64,000 bases of DNA, from contig CAOKDX010000004.1 of the NCBI GenBank assembly GCA_948467395.1, positions 120,761-184,760 on the forward strand, given 5' to 3'. Shown one piece after another: positions 15,823 to 24,787 of the stretch (within the stretch, counting starts at the first letter, position 1; every line of letters begins with the position of its first letter). Source of the stretch: an uncultured Clostridia bacterium (GTDB taxonomy: Bacteria; Bacillota; Clostridia; Lachnospirales; Lachnospiraceae). The notes under the pieces were generated by a model. The model saw nothing but the letters and a program-made list of their open reading frames with translations, was not told the origin of the DNA and made no database searches. The position numbers were made by a program, and so were the translations under genes.

Positions 15823-16641
15823 TTATCTCTGTCTCTGTCTCGTGATCTCATACATCAGAACCGCCCCGGCACAGCTTACATTAAAGGACGTGGCGTAAGA
15901 CTTTTCCGACATGGGGATCGTGCACAGGACGTCGCAGTATTCTTTAAACGCCTTATTCAACCCCATCGTCTCATTCCCCATCATCAGCATCACCGGTCCG
16001 GAAAGATCAAGCCGGTAAACCGGATTTTCCTTGTGGGCTGTCGTACCCAGCACCTTAAAATCAGGATAGTTCTGCTTCAGGCCGTCTATATATTGATACA
16101 ATTTCTTATTATCCGCCACCCTTATGACGGGAAGATTAAAGAAAGAGCCCATGGCCGCCACTACCACATCCGGTTCATAGAGATCCACGGCATGTCCGGT
16201 AATAATCAGCATATCGGCTCCCAGCGCATCACAGGAGCGGATCATTGTACCCAGATTCCCTTTATTGGAGGGGCGGTCAAAGAGTACGATAAAGGGATTA
16301 TCAGATAGCTGTACCTGTTCCAGCCGATCCTCTCTCATTTCAATCACTGCCATCAGTTCGGATGTATCCGCTTTGCCGCTCAGCTCCTGTAGGAGTGCCG
16401 GGGTGAGGTTAAAGTTTACCTCCGTTCTCACGGTACGGATCATTTCCCTCGCCCAGTCTGACAGATTATTTCTGTCATAGATCAGCGACCTGATGCGCCA
16501 GCCGTTGGCTGCCGCCTCCTTTAAGCTTCGCACGCCCTCCACTAAGAACTCATTGTATTTGTATCTTTTATTGCGGTTGGTCTTTAATACCTCAAATCGC
16601 TGGTAATCGTTATTTTTATTCACTATATTTATTTCTTTCAC
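15823..16641 (-). CDS. TrmH/SpoU-family RNA 2'-O-methyltransferase
   Basis: A 272-residue SPOUT-class methyltransferase. The N-terminal substrate-binding part includes NEFLVEGVRSLKEA. The knotted catalytic domain has all three signatures: motif 1 DRPSNKGNLGTMIRSCDALG, motif 2 VMLMMGNETMGL and motif 3 CTIPMSEKSYATSFNVSCAG. These enzymes use S-adenosylmethionine to methylate ribose 2'-OH in tRNA or rRNA; which nucleotide is not evident. It may head a transcription unit that includes the ECF sigma factor. Length and domain order are normal. Confidence 0.9.
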   Translation of the reverse strand: MKEINIVNKNNDYQRFEVLKTNRNKRYKYNEFLVEGVRSLKEAAANGWRIRSLIYDRNNLSDWAREMIRTVRTEVNFNLTPALLQELSGKADTSELMAVIEMREDRLEQVQLSDNPFIVLFDRPSNKGNLGTMIRSCDALGADMLIITGHAVDLYEPDVVVAAMGSFFNLPVIRVADNKKLYQYIDGLKQNYPDFKVLGTTAHKENPVYRLDLSGPVMLMMGNETMGLNKAFKEYCDVLCTIPMSEKSYATSFNVSCAGAVLMYEITRQRQR

Positions 16642-16679
16642 TGAAATTTCCTCCCCATCTCATTGTCAATTCTTCCACC

Positions 16680-18017
16680 TCAAACCTTCGCGCGCCGTCC
16701 CTCTGCCATATAAAACCCAACACAGATCACCGCCGACAGAAAGGAACCGAGAGGCGCCGCCCATCCCATGGGATACAGGGTGGCCGGGAAATAAACGCTT
16801 GCCAGATAAGCCCCAGGCACCCGCAGGAGAAGGATCGAAGCCATGTTGTGAAAAAAGGAAATCCCCGATCTGCCCTCTCCGCAGAAATATCCACTGAAGC
16901 AGAAATGAAAGGCGGCAAAAAAGCAGTCGAAGGAATACGCCTTCATATATAATGCTCCCGCCGACAGAACGGCGGTATCCCCGGTAAAAAGCCCAATGAG
17001 TGTCTCTGGAAAAAACTGGTTATACAGACAGCAGAGCATTCCCCATCCTGCAGTAACCAAAATACCATATCCCAGGGACTTCTGCGCCCGTTCCGGCCTG
17101 CCAGCCCCCATATTCTGCGCCGTGATGGCAGAAATCGAAGACAGAAAGGCGGATGGAACAAGGAAGAAAAAAGAAATCAGCTTTTCCACTATGCCCACAC
17201 TGGCCGCCGCCACCAGTCCCCGGCTGTTAGCGATCACTGTAATCACCACAAATGCCACCTGTATCAGACCGTCCTGCATCGCCACCGGAACACCTACCTT
17301 TAGAATGTCGGCAGACAGCCCCCGGTGAATGCGGATATCACGCCGCGACAGGGCAAAGCCCGTATCTCTCCGCCGTACTACCAGAATGGCCAGAAGCACA
17401 CTGACTGCCTGTCCGCATATGGTAGCCATGGCGGCTCCCGCCGCCCCCATATGAAATCCTCCGATCAGCAGGAAATCAAGCAGGATATTGATCACACAGG
17501 CCGCCGCCACAAAGTACATGGGACTCCGGGAATCTCCCATCCCCCGGAACACGCTGCTGATAAGATTGTAGGCGACGATAAAGGGAATCCCGGCAAAACA
17601 GATCAGCAGATAGTTCCTTGTATCAGCCGCCGCCTCAGCCGGCGTCATCATCACCCGGATCACCGGATCCGTTACTAGAAGCAGTATCACCGTCAGCACG
17701 AATGCAATAATGGAAAAGAGAACGATGGATGTCCCCATCGCCCGGGACGCTGTATCCTTATCTCCGGCGCCCACCGCCCGTCCAATCCTCACCGTAGTTC
17801 CCATCGCCAGACCTACAAGGATCACCGTGAGCATATGCGTCACCTGGCTGCCGATGGATACTGCCGTTGTTACCTCAGGGCCGTGAAACTGTCCCACGAC
17901 AAAAAGATCTGCCATCCCGTAAAACGTCTGCATAAAGCAGGACAGCAGATACGGCAGGACAAAGCGCAGCAGCACCTTGCCTATATCTCCCGTGACCAGA
18001 TCATTCTTCTTATCCAT
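16680..18017 (-). CDS. MATE-family efflux transporter
   Basis: A 445-residue membrane protein with twelve predicted helices. The opening DLVTGDIGKVLLRFVLPYLLSCF and the repeated pseudo-symmetric halves (FYGMADLFVVGQF, then VGVPVAMQDGLIQV in the second half) are typical of the DinF/NorM-like MATE group. MATE proteins export cationic drugs or metabolites using Na+ or H+ gradients. The start at 18017 gives MDKKNDLVTG. A divergent promoter space separates it from the YhfC gene and contains an inverted repeat that could regulate both. Substrate unknown. Confidence 0.9.
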   Translation of the reverse strand: MDKKNDLVTGDIGKVLLRFVLPYLLSCFMQTFYGMADLFVVGQFHGPEVTTAVSIGSQVTHMLTVILVGLAMGTTVRIGRAVGAGDKDTASRAMGTSIVLFSIIAFVLTVILLLVTDPVIRVMMTPAEAAADTRNYLLICFAGIPFIVAYNLISSVFRGMGDSRSPMYFVAAACVINILLDFLLIGGFHMGAAGAAMATICGQAVSVLLAILVVRRRDTGFALSRRDIRIHRGLSADILKVGVPVAMQDGLIQVAFVVITVIANSRGLVAAASVGIVEKLISFFFLVPSAFLSSISAITAQNMGAGRPERAQKSLGYGILVTAGWGMLCCLYNQFFPETLIGLFTGDTAVLSAGALYMKAYSFDCFFAAFHFCFSGYFCGEGRSGISFFHNMASILLLRVPGAYLASVYFPATLYPMGWAAPLGSFLSAVICVGFYMAEGRRAKV

Positions 18018-18081
18018 ATATATTCCGCTCCTTCATCCTGATATGACAGCACGGATCATTCCTTGTAAAGTGTACCATAAA

Positions 18082-18110
18082 GATAATATATGATAAAGAA
18101 AAATATTATC
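18082..18110. promoter_or_regulatory. Operator-like inverted repeat between MATE and YhfC genes
   Basis: GATAATAT and ATATTATC form a perfect 8-base inverted repeat separated by 13 bases, in the divergent space about 65 bases from the MATE start. Confidence 0.45.
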
Positions 18111-18111
18111 A

Positions 18112-18140
18112 TTGCTTTCTGTTTTCCCGCACAGTATAAT
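18112..18140 (+). promoter_or_regulatory. Promoter for the YhfC-family gene
   Basis: TTGCTT (18112-18117), 17-base spacer, TATAAT (18135-18140), about 58 bases upstream of the ATG. The operator-like repeat ends directly before the -35. Confidence 0.65.
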
Positions 18141-18197
18141 ATCCATATCAATGATTCGCCAAACAACGGATTCTACCAGTAAAGGAGTATGATCATT

Positions 18198-18986
18198 ATG
18201 GTCTCATGGTTATCTGTTTCTATTATGATATTGAATATGATCCTTGGTGCCGCCGTCCCCATCGGACTGATGCTGTACCTGAGAAAAAAGTACCAAATAT
18301 CTGTGATACCGTTCTGGATCGGCTGCGCAGTTATGGTACTGTTTGCACTTGTGCTGGAGCAGGTGATTCACTTTGTATTCCTGCAGTCTCCTGCGGGAAG
18401 TGTGGTACAGAACAATACCGTATTACTGGCATTATACGGCGGGCTGATGGCGGGCCTTTTTGAAGAATGCGGCAGATTCCTTGCCATGAAATACGTCATG
18501 AAAAAGAGTCATCCGGACGCCCATCATGCCCTTATGTATGGAGCAGGGCATGGCGGGATTGAGATGTTCGTTATTTTAGTTTTCGGCATGATCAATAATG
18601 TGATCTATTCCCTCATGCTGAATTTGGGACAGGCAGAGCTATTGCTTGCGCCATTGGATCAGGCGGGCCGGAATGCCCTTCAGGGCGCTTTTGATTCCCT
18701 GGTGGAGGCATCCCCGCTTTTGTTCCTGGCCAGCCCGGCGGAAAGGCTCTTTGCCATCTCCGGGCAGATGGCCTTATCCGTCATCGTATGGTTTGCCGCC
18801 GTGAAAAAAGAAAAATGGGTTCTGCTCCCTCTGGCCGTTCTTCTGCACCTTATACTGGATGCCTCTGCTGTCCTGATGGCAAAGGCCGGCGCCCCCATCT
18901 TCCTTATTGAGGCAGAAGTACTTGCTGTCGTGCTTCTTATTGTTCTCTGTGCAAGGAGGATCTGGAAGAGGGAATCACTCTCCTGA
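18198..18986 (+). CDS. YhfC-family membrane metalloprotease-like protein
   Basis: A 262-residue polytopic protein of the YhfC (PF10086-type) family, regarded as putative intramembrane metalloproteases of the CPBP/PrsW clan. The conserved motifs are GLFEECGRFLAMKY with the glutamate pair, GAGHGGIEM with the histidine, and a late HLILDASAVL. Seven or eight hydrophobic segments are visible. AAAGGAG is ten bases before the ATG at 18198; the ATG at 18189 lies one base from that site and is rejected. Its 3' end overlaps the convergent GyrI-like gene by 50 bases. Substrate and role are unknown. Confidence 0.87.
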   Translation: MVSWLSVSIMILNMILGAAVPIGLMLYLRKKYQISVIPFWIGCAVMVLFALVLEQVIHFVFLQSPAGSVVQNNTVLLALYGGLMAGLFEECGRFLAMKYVMKKSHPDAHHALMYGAGHGGIEMFVILVFGMINNVIYSLMLNLGQAELLLAPLDQAGRNALQGAFDSLVEASPLLFLASPAERLFAISGQMALSVIVWFAAVKKEKWVLLPLAVLLHLILDASAVLMAKAGAPIFLIEAEVLAVVLLIVLCARRIWKRESLS

Positions 18987-19605
18987 TAGGATGCCGGATC
19001 ACCGTCCTCCATTTTTCCGGCGCCACCCTTCTGGCATCTGACAGATAGATCTCATGGTGCCGCCGCTCTCCGTCCATATCATTTTCGTACCCATTCTCTG
19101 CCAGATATTCATCCATAACTGCCACCGTAGCTGGCTCATCGTCATAGGAGCCAAGATGCATGATCTGCACGCACAATCCCTCTTCTATCGTAAGAAATTC
19201 TGCTGTGGAACAATCCATCTTTTTCTTTCGTGATGCCGTCTCCACAGCCCATGCCAAGTCTTCCTCTGCCACGAAATCCGGCAGACGGATCACTGAAATC
19301 CACTGAAAATCTTCCTTCCGCCTATCATCCAGTCCGCTGCCCCCATCCGCCATCCACCAGAAGCCCTCCAGCGGCGGAACCACATACTCAAAGAATCCTT
19401 TGATCCGGTAATCTGTCTTATAACTCATCTTCAACGTATACGCCACAGCATACAGGACGCCGATGGCTTGTTTGTACGCCCCGCCTTCCTCGTTTGGATC
19501 GCCCTTCCCCCTGACCGCGATGTAATTCGCCTTTGGCACAGTTACGATCTCCGGCTTGTTCCGCGGCATGTAAAATTCTTTATATTCTTTCTTGAAATCA
19601 AACAT
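18937..19605 (-). CDS. GyrI-like small-molecule-binding protein
   Basis: A 222-residue protein of the GyrI-like/SRPBCC-related effector-binding class without a DNA-binding domain. The opening FDFKKEYKEFYMPRNKPEIV and KANYIAVRGKGDPN are characteristic, followed by the SHV-domain core and the ending YLSDARRVAPEKWRTVIRHP. Such proteins bind or hydrolyse small toxic molecules. The last 15 residues (RVIPSSRSSLHREQ) look like an extension read through the tail of the convergent YhfC gene. It is the third gene of a WYL-regulator/DUF3795/GyrI operon; GyrI-like domains commonly accompany YafY-type regulators. Confidence 0.85.
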   Translation of the reverse strand: MFDFKKEYKEFYMPRNKPEIVTVPKANYIAVRGKGDPNEEGGAYKQAIGVLYAVAYTLKMSYKTDYRIKGFFEYVVPPLEGFWWMADGGSGLDDRRKEDFQWISVIRLPDFVAEEDLAWAVETASRKKKMDCSTAEFLTIEEGLCVQIMHLGSYDDEPATVAVMDEYLAENGYENDMDGERRHHEIYLSDARRVAPEKWRTVIRHPIRRVIPSSRSSLHREQ

Positions 19606-19616
19606 TTCCTTCTCCC

Positions 19617-20249
19617 CTACCTCTCACTTCTCAGATTCTTGACCCGCTCCCGGACCGTCCCATCAAATTCTTCCTGGGAGAGAGACGGGTCTCTCGTATC
19701 CTGCCAGATCTGACAGGGCAGATTTTCACAGGCAGCGCAGGTGGCATATTTATATTGATTGACACTGCATTGGTAAATGGGGCACGGCCTGCCTTCCGGG
19801 GCATGGAATACCTTCCCGCCCGCTTCATTACAGCCCTTGCAGAGATTACCGTAAACGCCGCATTTCGCGCATTCTGTCCCACAGCAGGTAAGCCCCAGGA
19901 CCTCTCTCTGTTTCTTTTTGCTAAAACCCTCCAGGACGAGCTGATACGATTTGTCCAAAAGCTCCTTCAACAGTTCGTCCGGCACCGCCCCATCCGGCTT
20001 AATGGAATTCCAGTGCCGCTTGTCAGAATAATATCCCGGAATGATGTCCTCATACTGCTCCCGGAGAAATTCTCCCTCCAGAGGTTCCAGCTTCAGATTT
20101 ATGTAGTACGGCTTGTCTTCCTGATCCAGGCAGACTGCCGCAAATAGCTTCCCGCCGATCTGATAGCGGATCCAGTTCCACTCCTTCTTTAAATCCTTCG
20201 TTACCGCCCTCTTATCCAATAAATATTCATCCAGCCATGTATATCTCAT
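19617..20249 (-). CDS. MmcQ/YjbR-like domain fused to DUF3795
   Basis: About 210 residues. The first 118 match the MmcQ/YjbR fold (WNWIRYQIGGKLFAAVC, YINLKLEP, GYYSDKRHWNSI, ELLKELLDKSYQLV). The rest is the cysteine-rich DUF3795 region: GLTCCGTECAKCGVYGNLCKGC, then RPCPIYQC, and CAACENLPC, with enough cysteines for one or two metal sites. I prefer the ATG at 20249 because GAGGG lies just before it; an ATG at 20261 is the alternative. It sits between the WYL regulator and the GyrI gene in one operon. No enzymatic activity is established for the family. Confidence 0.82.
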   Translation of the reverse strand: MRYTWLDEYLLDKRAVTKDLKKEWNWIRYQIGGKLFAAVCLDQEDKPYYINLKLEPLEGEFLREQYEDIIPGYYSDKRHWNSIKPDGAVPDELLKELLDKSYQLVLEGFSKKKQREVLGLTCCGTECAKCGVYGNLCKGCNEAGGKVFHAPEGRPCPIYQCSVNQYKYATCAACENLPCQIWQDTRDPSLSQEEFDGTVRERVKNLRSER

Positions 20250-20282
20250 TTCATCCCTCATTTCTAATGCAGCTTGTCCCTT

Positions 20283-21188
20283 CTACTGATAAATTTCCAG
20301 TACCTTTTTTATTGTGCCCTTTAATTCCTCCCGGACACTCTCCGGCTCCAGCAGTTCCACCCTGTCCCGGAAAGTCAGCAGCCATATAAGCAGCTCCTCT
20401 TTGTTGGTATAATCGGCATGAAACAGAAGCCTCCCGTCCTCCTGCTCCTCAAAACAGCCCGCCCCGAAATCCTCCACCAGCCGCCATTTGCAGCAGGGAT
20501 CGAAGAGAGCCTTTACCCGGATGCCGCCGGGAAAGATCTTTTCCTCTCCCAGATCCGGAAACGGCACATTTCTTCTCTCAAACACATCCGGAGAGAGCCG
20601 GAGGCTGTCCATACGGTTCAGCTTGAATAGACGAAAATCCTCTTTCTCCTCACACCATCCCCACACATACCAGCTGGACCAGCGAAAGATCAGATAATAT
20701 GGCTCAATCCTCCGTCTGCTCTCTCCTTTCGGGGAGAAATAGAGAAACTCACACCTTTGGGCACGGTCAATCGCTTCCCGGATCCGTTCAATCTTGGGGA
20801 CGAGGGAATCCTTGTACCACGCAGAGAGGTCGATCAGCACCGTCTGGTCGCCAGTCATAAAGTCTGAAGCTCCCGCAGATAGTTTTTCCATCAGCTGCCC
20901 ATACCGGTTTGTACCGTTGACACTGTCAAGGCTCCGCAGCCCGGCAAGGATATCCTGCATCTCTCCATTGGTCAGGAGCGTCCGCTCCAGACGATAGTTT
21001 TCCATAATAGAAATACCGCCATGAACGCCCTGTCTGGTCACAAGGGGGATGCCCGCCTTGCATAAGTCTTCAATATCACGGTTGATGGTACGCCTTGAAA
21101 CTTCAAATTGTTCTGCCAGTTCCGGCGCCGTAACGGTTTCTCTCTGCAGCAGGATGGAAAGAATACCAATAAGCCGGTCTATCTTCAT
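20283..21188 (-). CDS. YafY-type HTH/WYL-domain transcriptional regulator
   Basis: A 301-residue regulator. Residues 1-60 form a DeoR/HTH_11-type winged helix (LIGILSILLQRETVTAPELA, then VSRRTINRDIEDLCKAGIP). A WYL domain follows, with GRIEPYYLIFRWSSWYVWGWC where the W-Y-L triad of the ligand pocket reads as YVWGW, and a WCX-like C-terminus. WYL regulators often sense nucleotides or nucleic acid and control stress or defence genes; here the simplest target is its own operon with DUF3795 and GyrI genes. Start at the ATG following AAGGGAGATCGT. Repeat copy 5 lies just upstream. Confidence 0.88.
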   Translation of the reverse strand: MKIDRLIGILSILLQRETVTAPELAEQFEVSRRTINRDIEDLCKAGIPLVTRQGVHGGISIMENYRLERTLLTNGEMQDILAGLRSLDSVNGTNRYGQLMEKLSAGASDFMTGDQTVLIDLSAWYKDSLVPKIERIREAIDRAQRCEFLYFSPKGESRRRIEPYYLIFRWSSWYVWGWCEEKEDFRLFKLNRMDSLRLSPDVFERRNVPFPDLGEEKIFPGGIRVKALFDPCCKWRLVEDFGAGCFEEQEDGRLLFHADYTNKEELLIWLLTFRDRVELLEPESVREELKGTIKKVLEIYQ

Positions 21189-21204
21189 ACGATCTCCCTT
21201 CTTC

Positions 21205-21240
21205 GTTCAACGGCGGATTCAAATGGCACCATTCAGCTTT
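21205..21240. repeat. Dispersed palindromic repeat, copy 5 (long form)
   Basis: GTTCAACGGCGGATTCAAAT then GGCACCATTCAGCTTT, between the WYL regulator start and the YoaK gene. Diverged at both ends; no stop codon overlap. Confidence 0.7.
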
Positions 21241-21312
21241 CTTCTATCTTATCACAGAAAACACGACAGCTGTATGTCATGTTTCATTTAAACATCCGGC
21301 GGGATCGCCCGG

Positions 21313-21341
21313 TTTCATAATGGCCAATATTATGATATAAT
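21313..21341 (+). promoter_or_regulatory. Promoter for the YoaK-family gene
   Basis: TTTCAT, 17 bases, TATAAT (21336-21341) with an extended -10 TG one base upstream, 36 bases before the ATG. Confidence 0.5.
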
Positions 21342-21377
21342 AAGAAAAAAATATGTGAAAAGGACGTGACGACTCCA

Positions 21378-22055
21378 ATGACAGACACAAAGCAAATGTC
21401 AGAATCCATTCCCATATATATAATCCTCGCCCTGTCCGGCGGCTGCATGGACGCCTATTCTTATCTGAACCGCGGCAGGGTTTTTGCCAATGCGCAAACC
21501 GGCAACATGCTTCTTTTTGGCGTAAATTGTGCGGAACAGAATATTCCGGACGCTCTGCGCTATCTCTGGCCGGTGCTGGCATTCGCCGCCGGTATCATGC
21601 TGTCCGATCTGATACGGTACAAAATACAGCCGCAGCGGCTGCACTGGAGGCAGTTTTCCGTTATGCTGGAGATGGCGGTCCTCTTTCTTGTGTGCTGGCT
21701 GCCCCAGAATCTGAATTCACCTGCCAATGTGCTCACTTCCTTTGTGTGCGGCCTTCAGGTAGAGAGCTTCCGTTCCGTTCACGGAAACGCCATGGCCACC
21801 ACTATGTGCATTGGGAATCTGCGAAGCGGAACCTATTATCTCGGCCAGTATTTCCAGAGCCGGAACGCATCATGGATACGCAAGGCTGCGCTGTATTACG
21901 GCATGATCCTGTTTTTCGTCCTGGGTGCTGTGGCGGAAAGCTTCCTGATCCGGCTGTTTGCAGAAAAAGCCCTTCTGCTCTCCGTCTTTCTTTTAATGAC
22001 GGCATTTCTCCTTATGCTGTCCCACCCGGACGCCCCGTCGCCGCAGCGGTCATGA
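21378..22055 (+). CDS. YoaK-family (DUF1275) membrane protein
   Basis: A 225-residue protein with about six membrane segments. It carries the DUF1275 signature GGCMDAYSYLNRGRVFANAQTGNM near the N-terminus and FVCGLQVESFRSVHGNAMATTMCIGNLRSG in the middle. The family is often annotated as a possible transporter, but its substrate is unknown. The ATG at 21378 follows AAAGGA at somewhat long spacing; the GTG at 21366 is only two bases from that site. Its stop overlaps the convergent DUF2971 gene by six bases. Confidence 0.85.
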   Translation: MTDTKQMSESIPIYIILALSGGCMDAYSYLNRGRVFANAQTGNMLLFGVNCAEQNIPDALRYLWPVLAFAAGIMLSDLIRYKIQPQRLHWRQFSVMLEMAVLFLVCWLPQNLNSPANVLTSFVCGLQVESFRSVHGNAMATTMCIGNLRSGTYYLGQYFQSRNASWIRKAALYYGMILFFVLGAVAESFLIRLFAEKALLLSVFLLMTAFLLMLSHPDAPSPQRS

Positions 22056-22892
22056 GGTGGTGGAGCTCCTCCTCAGCGGACAGTCGGATATTGCCACCTT
22101 CTCCGCCAGCCCGCCCATACCAGTATCTTTCAAATAATCCTCCAGTATAGCCTTTGACTGGGTGGATTCCGGCCCGATCATAATTTCATCAATGGCGTCC
22201 TCCAGGCTGCACCCGGCATTTTCGCACATCTTCCTGAGATCCAGCGGATAATATTTTTTGATGCGTTCGGTGGAAATATGATAGCAGGGTTCTACATCAA
22301 AGTATTTTTTGGAAAACGGAGAGGCAACCAGACGGGTTTCCTTTTCACTGGCGAAGGAGGGATGCTTAAATGCTGCCGAGGCAATCCATGCCTCCTCCAG
22401 ACACGCCATAACACGAGGATCCTCTTTTAAATCACCATGGGAATCCTTCACCAGCTCATAGAATGTATCCACCAGCTTATGAGTTCTCATATCTGCCCGA
22501 TAGTAGACCTCCTCCAGAGACACGATGCCTGCCGCCATCCTCTGCAGCATTTCTTTGGAAAAGGCGATACACACACCCCTTCCGTGATTGCCGTAACGCT
22601 CCCATTGAGCCGCGTCATCCCTGTTTTTAGAAAAACAGGCGGCATAGGCAGAATAATAGAACTCCTTCTTCACTTCCTCATGAAAGAGCAATTTCACCGC
22701 CTGAAGTGCCTCCTGCGCGCCGTCCCGCCGCAGCCGTTCTGTCACTGCAGAGGACAGGCCACCCATAAAAAGGCGCATCTCCGCTGCGTCATTCATATTC
22801 AAAAGATTGTTCAGCCGGAGCTGTGCCTTCCCCACGATGCCATCCAGCGCCTGATAATCCGTATAGTGATAAAGCAAATATTGTTTTTTCAT
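22050..22892 (-). CDS. DUF2971-family protein
   Basis: A 280-residue soluble protein matching DUF2971: LLYHYTDYQALDGIV at the start, LRLNNLLNMNDAAEM, the cysteine-containing AYAACFSKNRDDAAQWERYG, and GVCIAFSK. The YHYT and W-x-x-Y-G motifs are the conserved hallmarks. The family is of unknown function; the arrangement of these motifs is reminiscent of ADP-ribosyltransferase-like folds, which I mention only as a possibility. The ATG at 22892 follows GGGGATAGGT. The promoter region is nearly identical in layout to that of the Nudix gene at 3.5 kb. Convergent with the YoaK gene. Confidence 0.82.
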   Translation of the reverse strand: MKKQYLLYHYTDYQALDGIVGKAQLRLNNLLNMNDAAEMRLFMGGLSSAVTERLRRDGAQEALQAVKLLFHEEVKKEFYYSAYAACFSKNRDDAAQWERYGNHGRGVCIAFSKEMLQRMAAGIVSLEEVYYRADMRTHKLVDTFYELVKDSHGDLKEDPRVMACLEEAWIASAAFKHPSFASEKETRLVASPFSKKYFDVEPCYHISTERIKKYYPLDLRKMCENAGCSLEDAIDEIMIGPESTQSKAILEDYLKDTGMGGLAEKVAISDCPLRRSSTTS

Positions 22893-22929
22893 ACCTATCC
22901 CCATTTAATTTATTGAAATGCTAACCCCA

Positions 22930-22980
22930 TTAACAGTATATCATGCCATGAAATATTATTCCACTTCTTATTTAGACGAA
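22930..22980 (-). promoter_or_regulatory. Promoter of the DUF2971 gene (shared block, copy B)
   Basis: Minus-strand -10 TATACT (22935-22940) and -35-like TGGAAT (22958-22963), 17 bases apart, within a block about 82 percent identical to that at 3543-3593. Confidence 0.6.
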
Positions 22981-23041
22981 ATACTTTCCCTCCGGCTGCT
23001 TTCCATAACGTGAAAACCCAATTAGAACTACTGAAATTTAA

Positions 23042-23069
23042 TTGACAAATAATTGAAATCCGATATACT
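23042..23069 (+). promoter_or_regulatory. Promoter for the second MATE gene
   Basis: TTGACA (23042-23047), 16-base spacer, TATACT (23064-23069). An inverted repeat, CGCATA and TATGCG, lies in the 5' untranslated region around 23102-23131 and could be an operator. Confidence 0.65.
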
Positions 23070-23174
23070 AATTTTGGTGACTATATGGATACCAGATTAG
23101 ACGCATAGAGTGACCCCATAATCATTATGCGATACCGAACTATGCAAGAATTAATACAACTCAGGGAGGTTGTT

Positions 23175-24539
23175 ATGTTTTATCATGCCCATAATGGAAG
23201 TAAACCATTATTATTTACAAATAGAGATCTTCAGAAACTCATCACACCCATGATCATCGAACAGCTGCTTGCTGTGCTTGTAGGAATGGCAGACACGATA
23301 ATGGTAGCGGTGATAGGCGAATCGGCGGTGGCAAGCGTTTCTCTGGTGGATAACATCAACGTACTTCTCATCGGCCTCTTTATGGCGCTTGCCACAGGTG
23401 GCGCTGTGGTGGCAGGGCAGTTTCTGGGACATGGGGATGTGAAAAAGGCAGCCAGTGCGGCCCAGCAGCTTGTATTTTTCATGACGCTGTTTTCTGTGTT
23501 CATCATGGCGTTGGTATATGCGGGAAAATGGTTTATCCTTCATATCGTATTCGGACAGATCGAACCGGATGTCATGGCATATGCGGACACCTATCTGATG
23601 ATCGTGACAGCTTCCATTCCCTTTATTGCCATATACAATGCAGGTGCTGCCATTTTCCGGGTACAGGGAAATTCCGCCGTCTCCATGAAAGTCTCCATTC
23701 TGATGAATGGGATCAATGTAGCCGGGAACGCCATTCTCGTTCTGGGACTGCACAGCGGGGTGGAGGGCGTTGCCATCCCCACCCTGGTTTCCCGGATCGT
23801 AGCTGCCGTAATCATCACCGGCCTGCTCTTCAACCAGAACCTCAGCCTCCATCTCTCCAAAAAAATGAAAATCCGGTTTGACTGGGGGATGATCCAGCGA
23901 ATCCTGCGGATTGGAATTCCCAGCGGCGTGGAAAACAGCATGTTCCAGCTGGGAAAGCTGGTGCTTCTCAGCCTAATCTCCACCTTCGGCACCGTGGCTA
24001 TCACTGCCAATGCGGTGAGCAATACCGTAGCTGCCTTCGCCATCCTTCCGGGCCAGGCCATCGGCATGGGGATGGTCACCGTAGTGAGCCAGTGCGTGGG
24101 TGCCGATGATTATGAACAGGTTCGGTTCTATACAAAGAAGCTGATGAAATATGCCATCATCGCCATGACCGTGACAAATCTGCTGGTGATGGCGGCAATC
24201 CCCCTGATCACATCCGCCTACCAGCTCTCTCCGGAGACCGCGCGCATCACCCGGGAAATACTTATTTTTCACAGTTTATGCGCCATCTTTATCTGGACAT
24301 TTTCCTTCACCCTGCCCAACGCCCTCCGGGCGGCCAATGATGTGACATTTGCCATGGTGGTCAGCCTTCTTTCCATGTGGTTCTGCCGCATCGTTATGGG
24401 AGTAGTCCTCGGCGCCTGGATGGGACTGGGCGTGCTGGGTATATGGATTGCAATGATACTAGACTGGGGCGTGCGGAGCCTCTTTTTCCTGGTGCGATAC
24501 CACAGGGGTAGATGGGAAAAGAAGAAAAAGCTGATCTAG
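23175..24539 (+). CDS. MATE-family efflux transporter
   Basis: A 454-residue twelve-helix MATE protein distinct from the one at 16.7 kb. Near the start ITPMIIEQLLAVLVGMADTIMV and MALATGGAVVAGQFLGHGD are the family signature, and the second half repeats the pattern at LRIGIPSGVENSMFQLGKLV. The exported compound is unknown; this subgroup is common in clostridia as putative multidrug or metabolite exporters. AGGGAGG is five bases before the ATG at 23175, whereas the in-frame ATG at 23127 has none. The TAG stop is embedded in repeat copy 6. Confidence 0.9.
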   Translation: MFYHAHNGSKPLLFTNRDLQKLITPMIIEQLLAVLVGMADTIMVAVIGESAVASVSLVDNINVLLIGLFMALATGGAVVAGQFLGHGDVKKAASAAQQLVFFMTLFSVFIMALVYAGKWFILHIVFGQIEPDVMAYADTYLMIVTASIPFIAIYNAGAAIFRVQGNSAVSMKVSILMNGINVAGNAILVLGLHSGVEGVAIPTLVSRIVAAVIITGLLFNQNLSLHLSKKMKIRFDWGMIQRILRIGIPSGVENSMFQLGKLVLLSLISTFGTVAITANAVSNTVAAFAILPGQAIGMGMVTVVSQCVGADDYEQVRFYTKKLMKYAIIAMTVTNLLVMAAIPLITSAYQLSPETARITREILIFHSLCAIFIWTFSFTLPNALRAANDVTFAMVVSLLSMWFCRIVMGVVLGAWMGLGVLGIWIAMILDWGVRSLFFLVRYHRGRWEKKKKLI

Positions 24540-24575
24540 CTCAACGGCGGGTTCAACTTCGCACCATTGAGCTAG
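24536..24575. repeat. Dispersed palindromic repeat, copy 6 (long form)
   Basis: Forty bases bounded by CTAGCTCAA and TTGAGCTAG, enclosing CGGCGGGTTCAACTTCGC. The TAG stop of the MATE gene (24537-24539) is part of the left arm. Confidence 0.88.
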
Positions 24576-24787
24576 TACAACGAGAAGGTTTTCAGATCAG
24601 CCAGACCGGCACATACCAGTTCTTTTCATCAATCGGTATCAGATCCGATGCCATACAGACAACGTTCCCCGTACCTATTTCTACTTTCAGCTACATGAAA
24701 ATTCCGGATGGCAGTTTTCCCCGGCGAGGCGGCTTTTTTAATTTTTAGACAAAAATCTTCTGTCTGTCAACCCTAAATCCCTCACCA
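24576..24787. other. Intergenic, no gene seen
   Basis: About 210 bases between repeat copy 6 and the terminator in front of galK. A short frame ends near 24748 with phenylalanine-rich nonsense; no recognisable protein or RNA. Confidence 0.5.
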
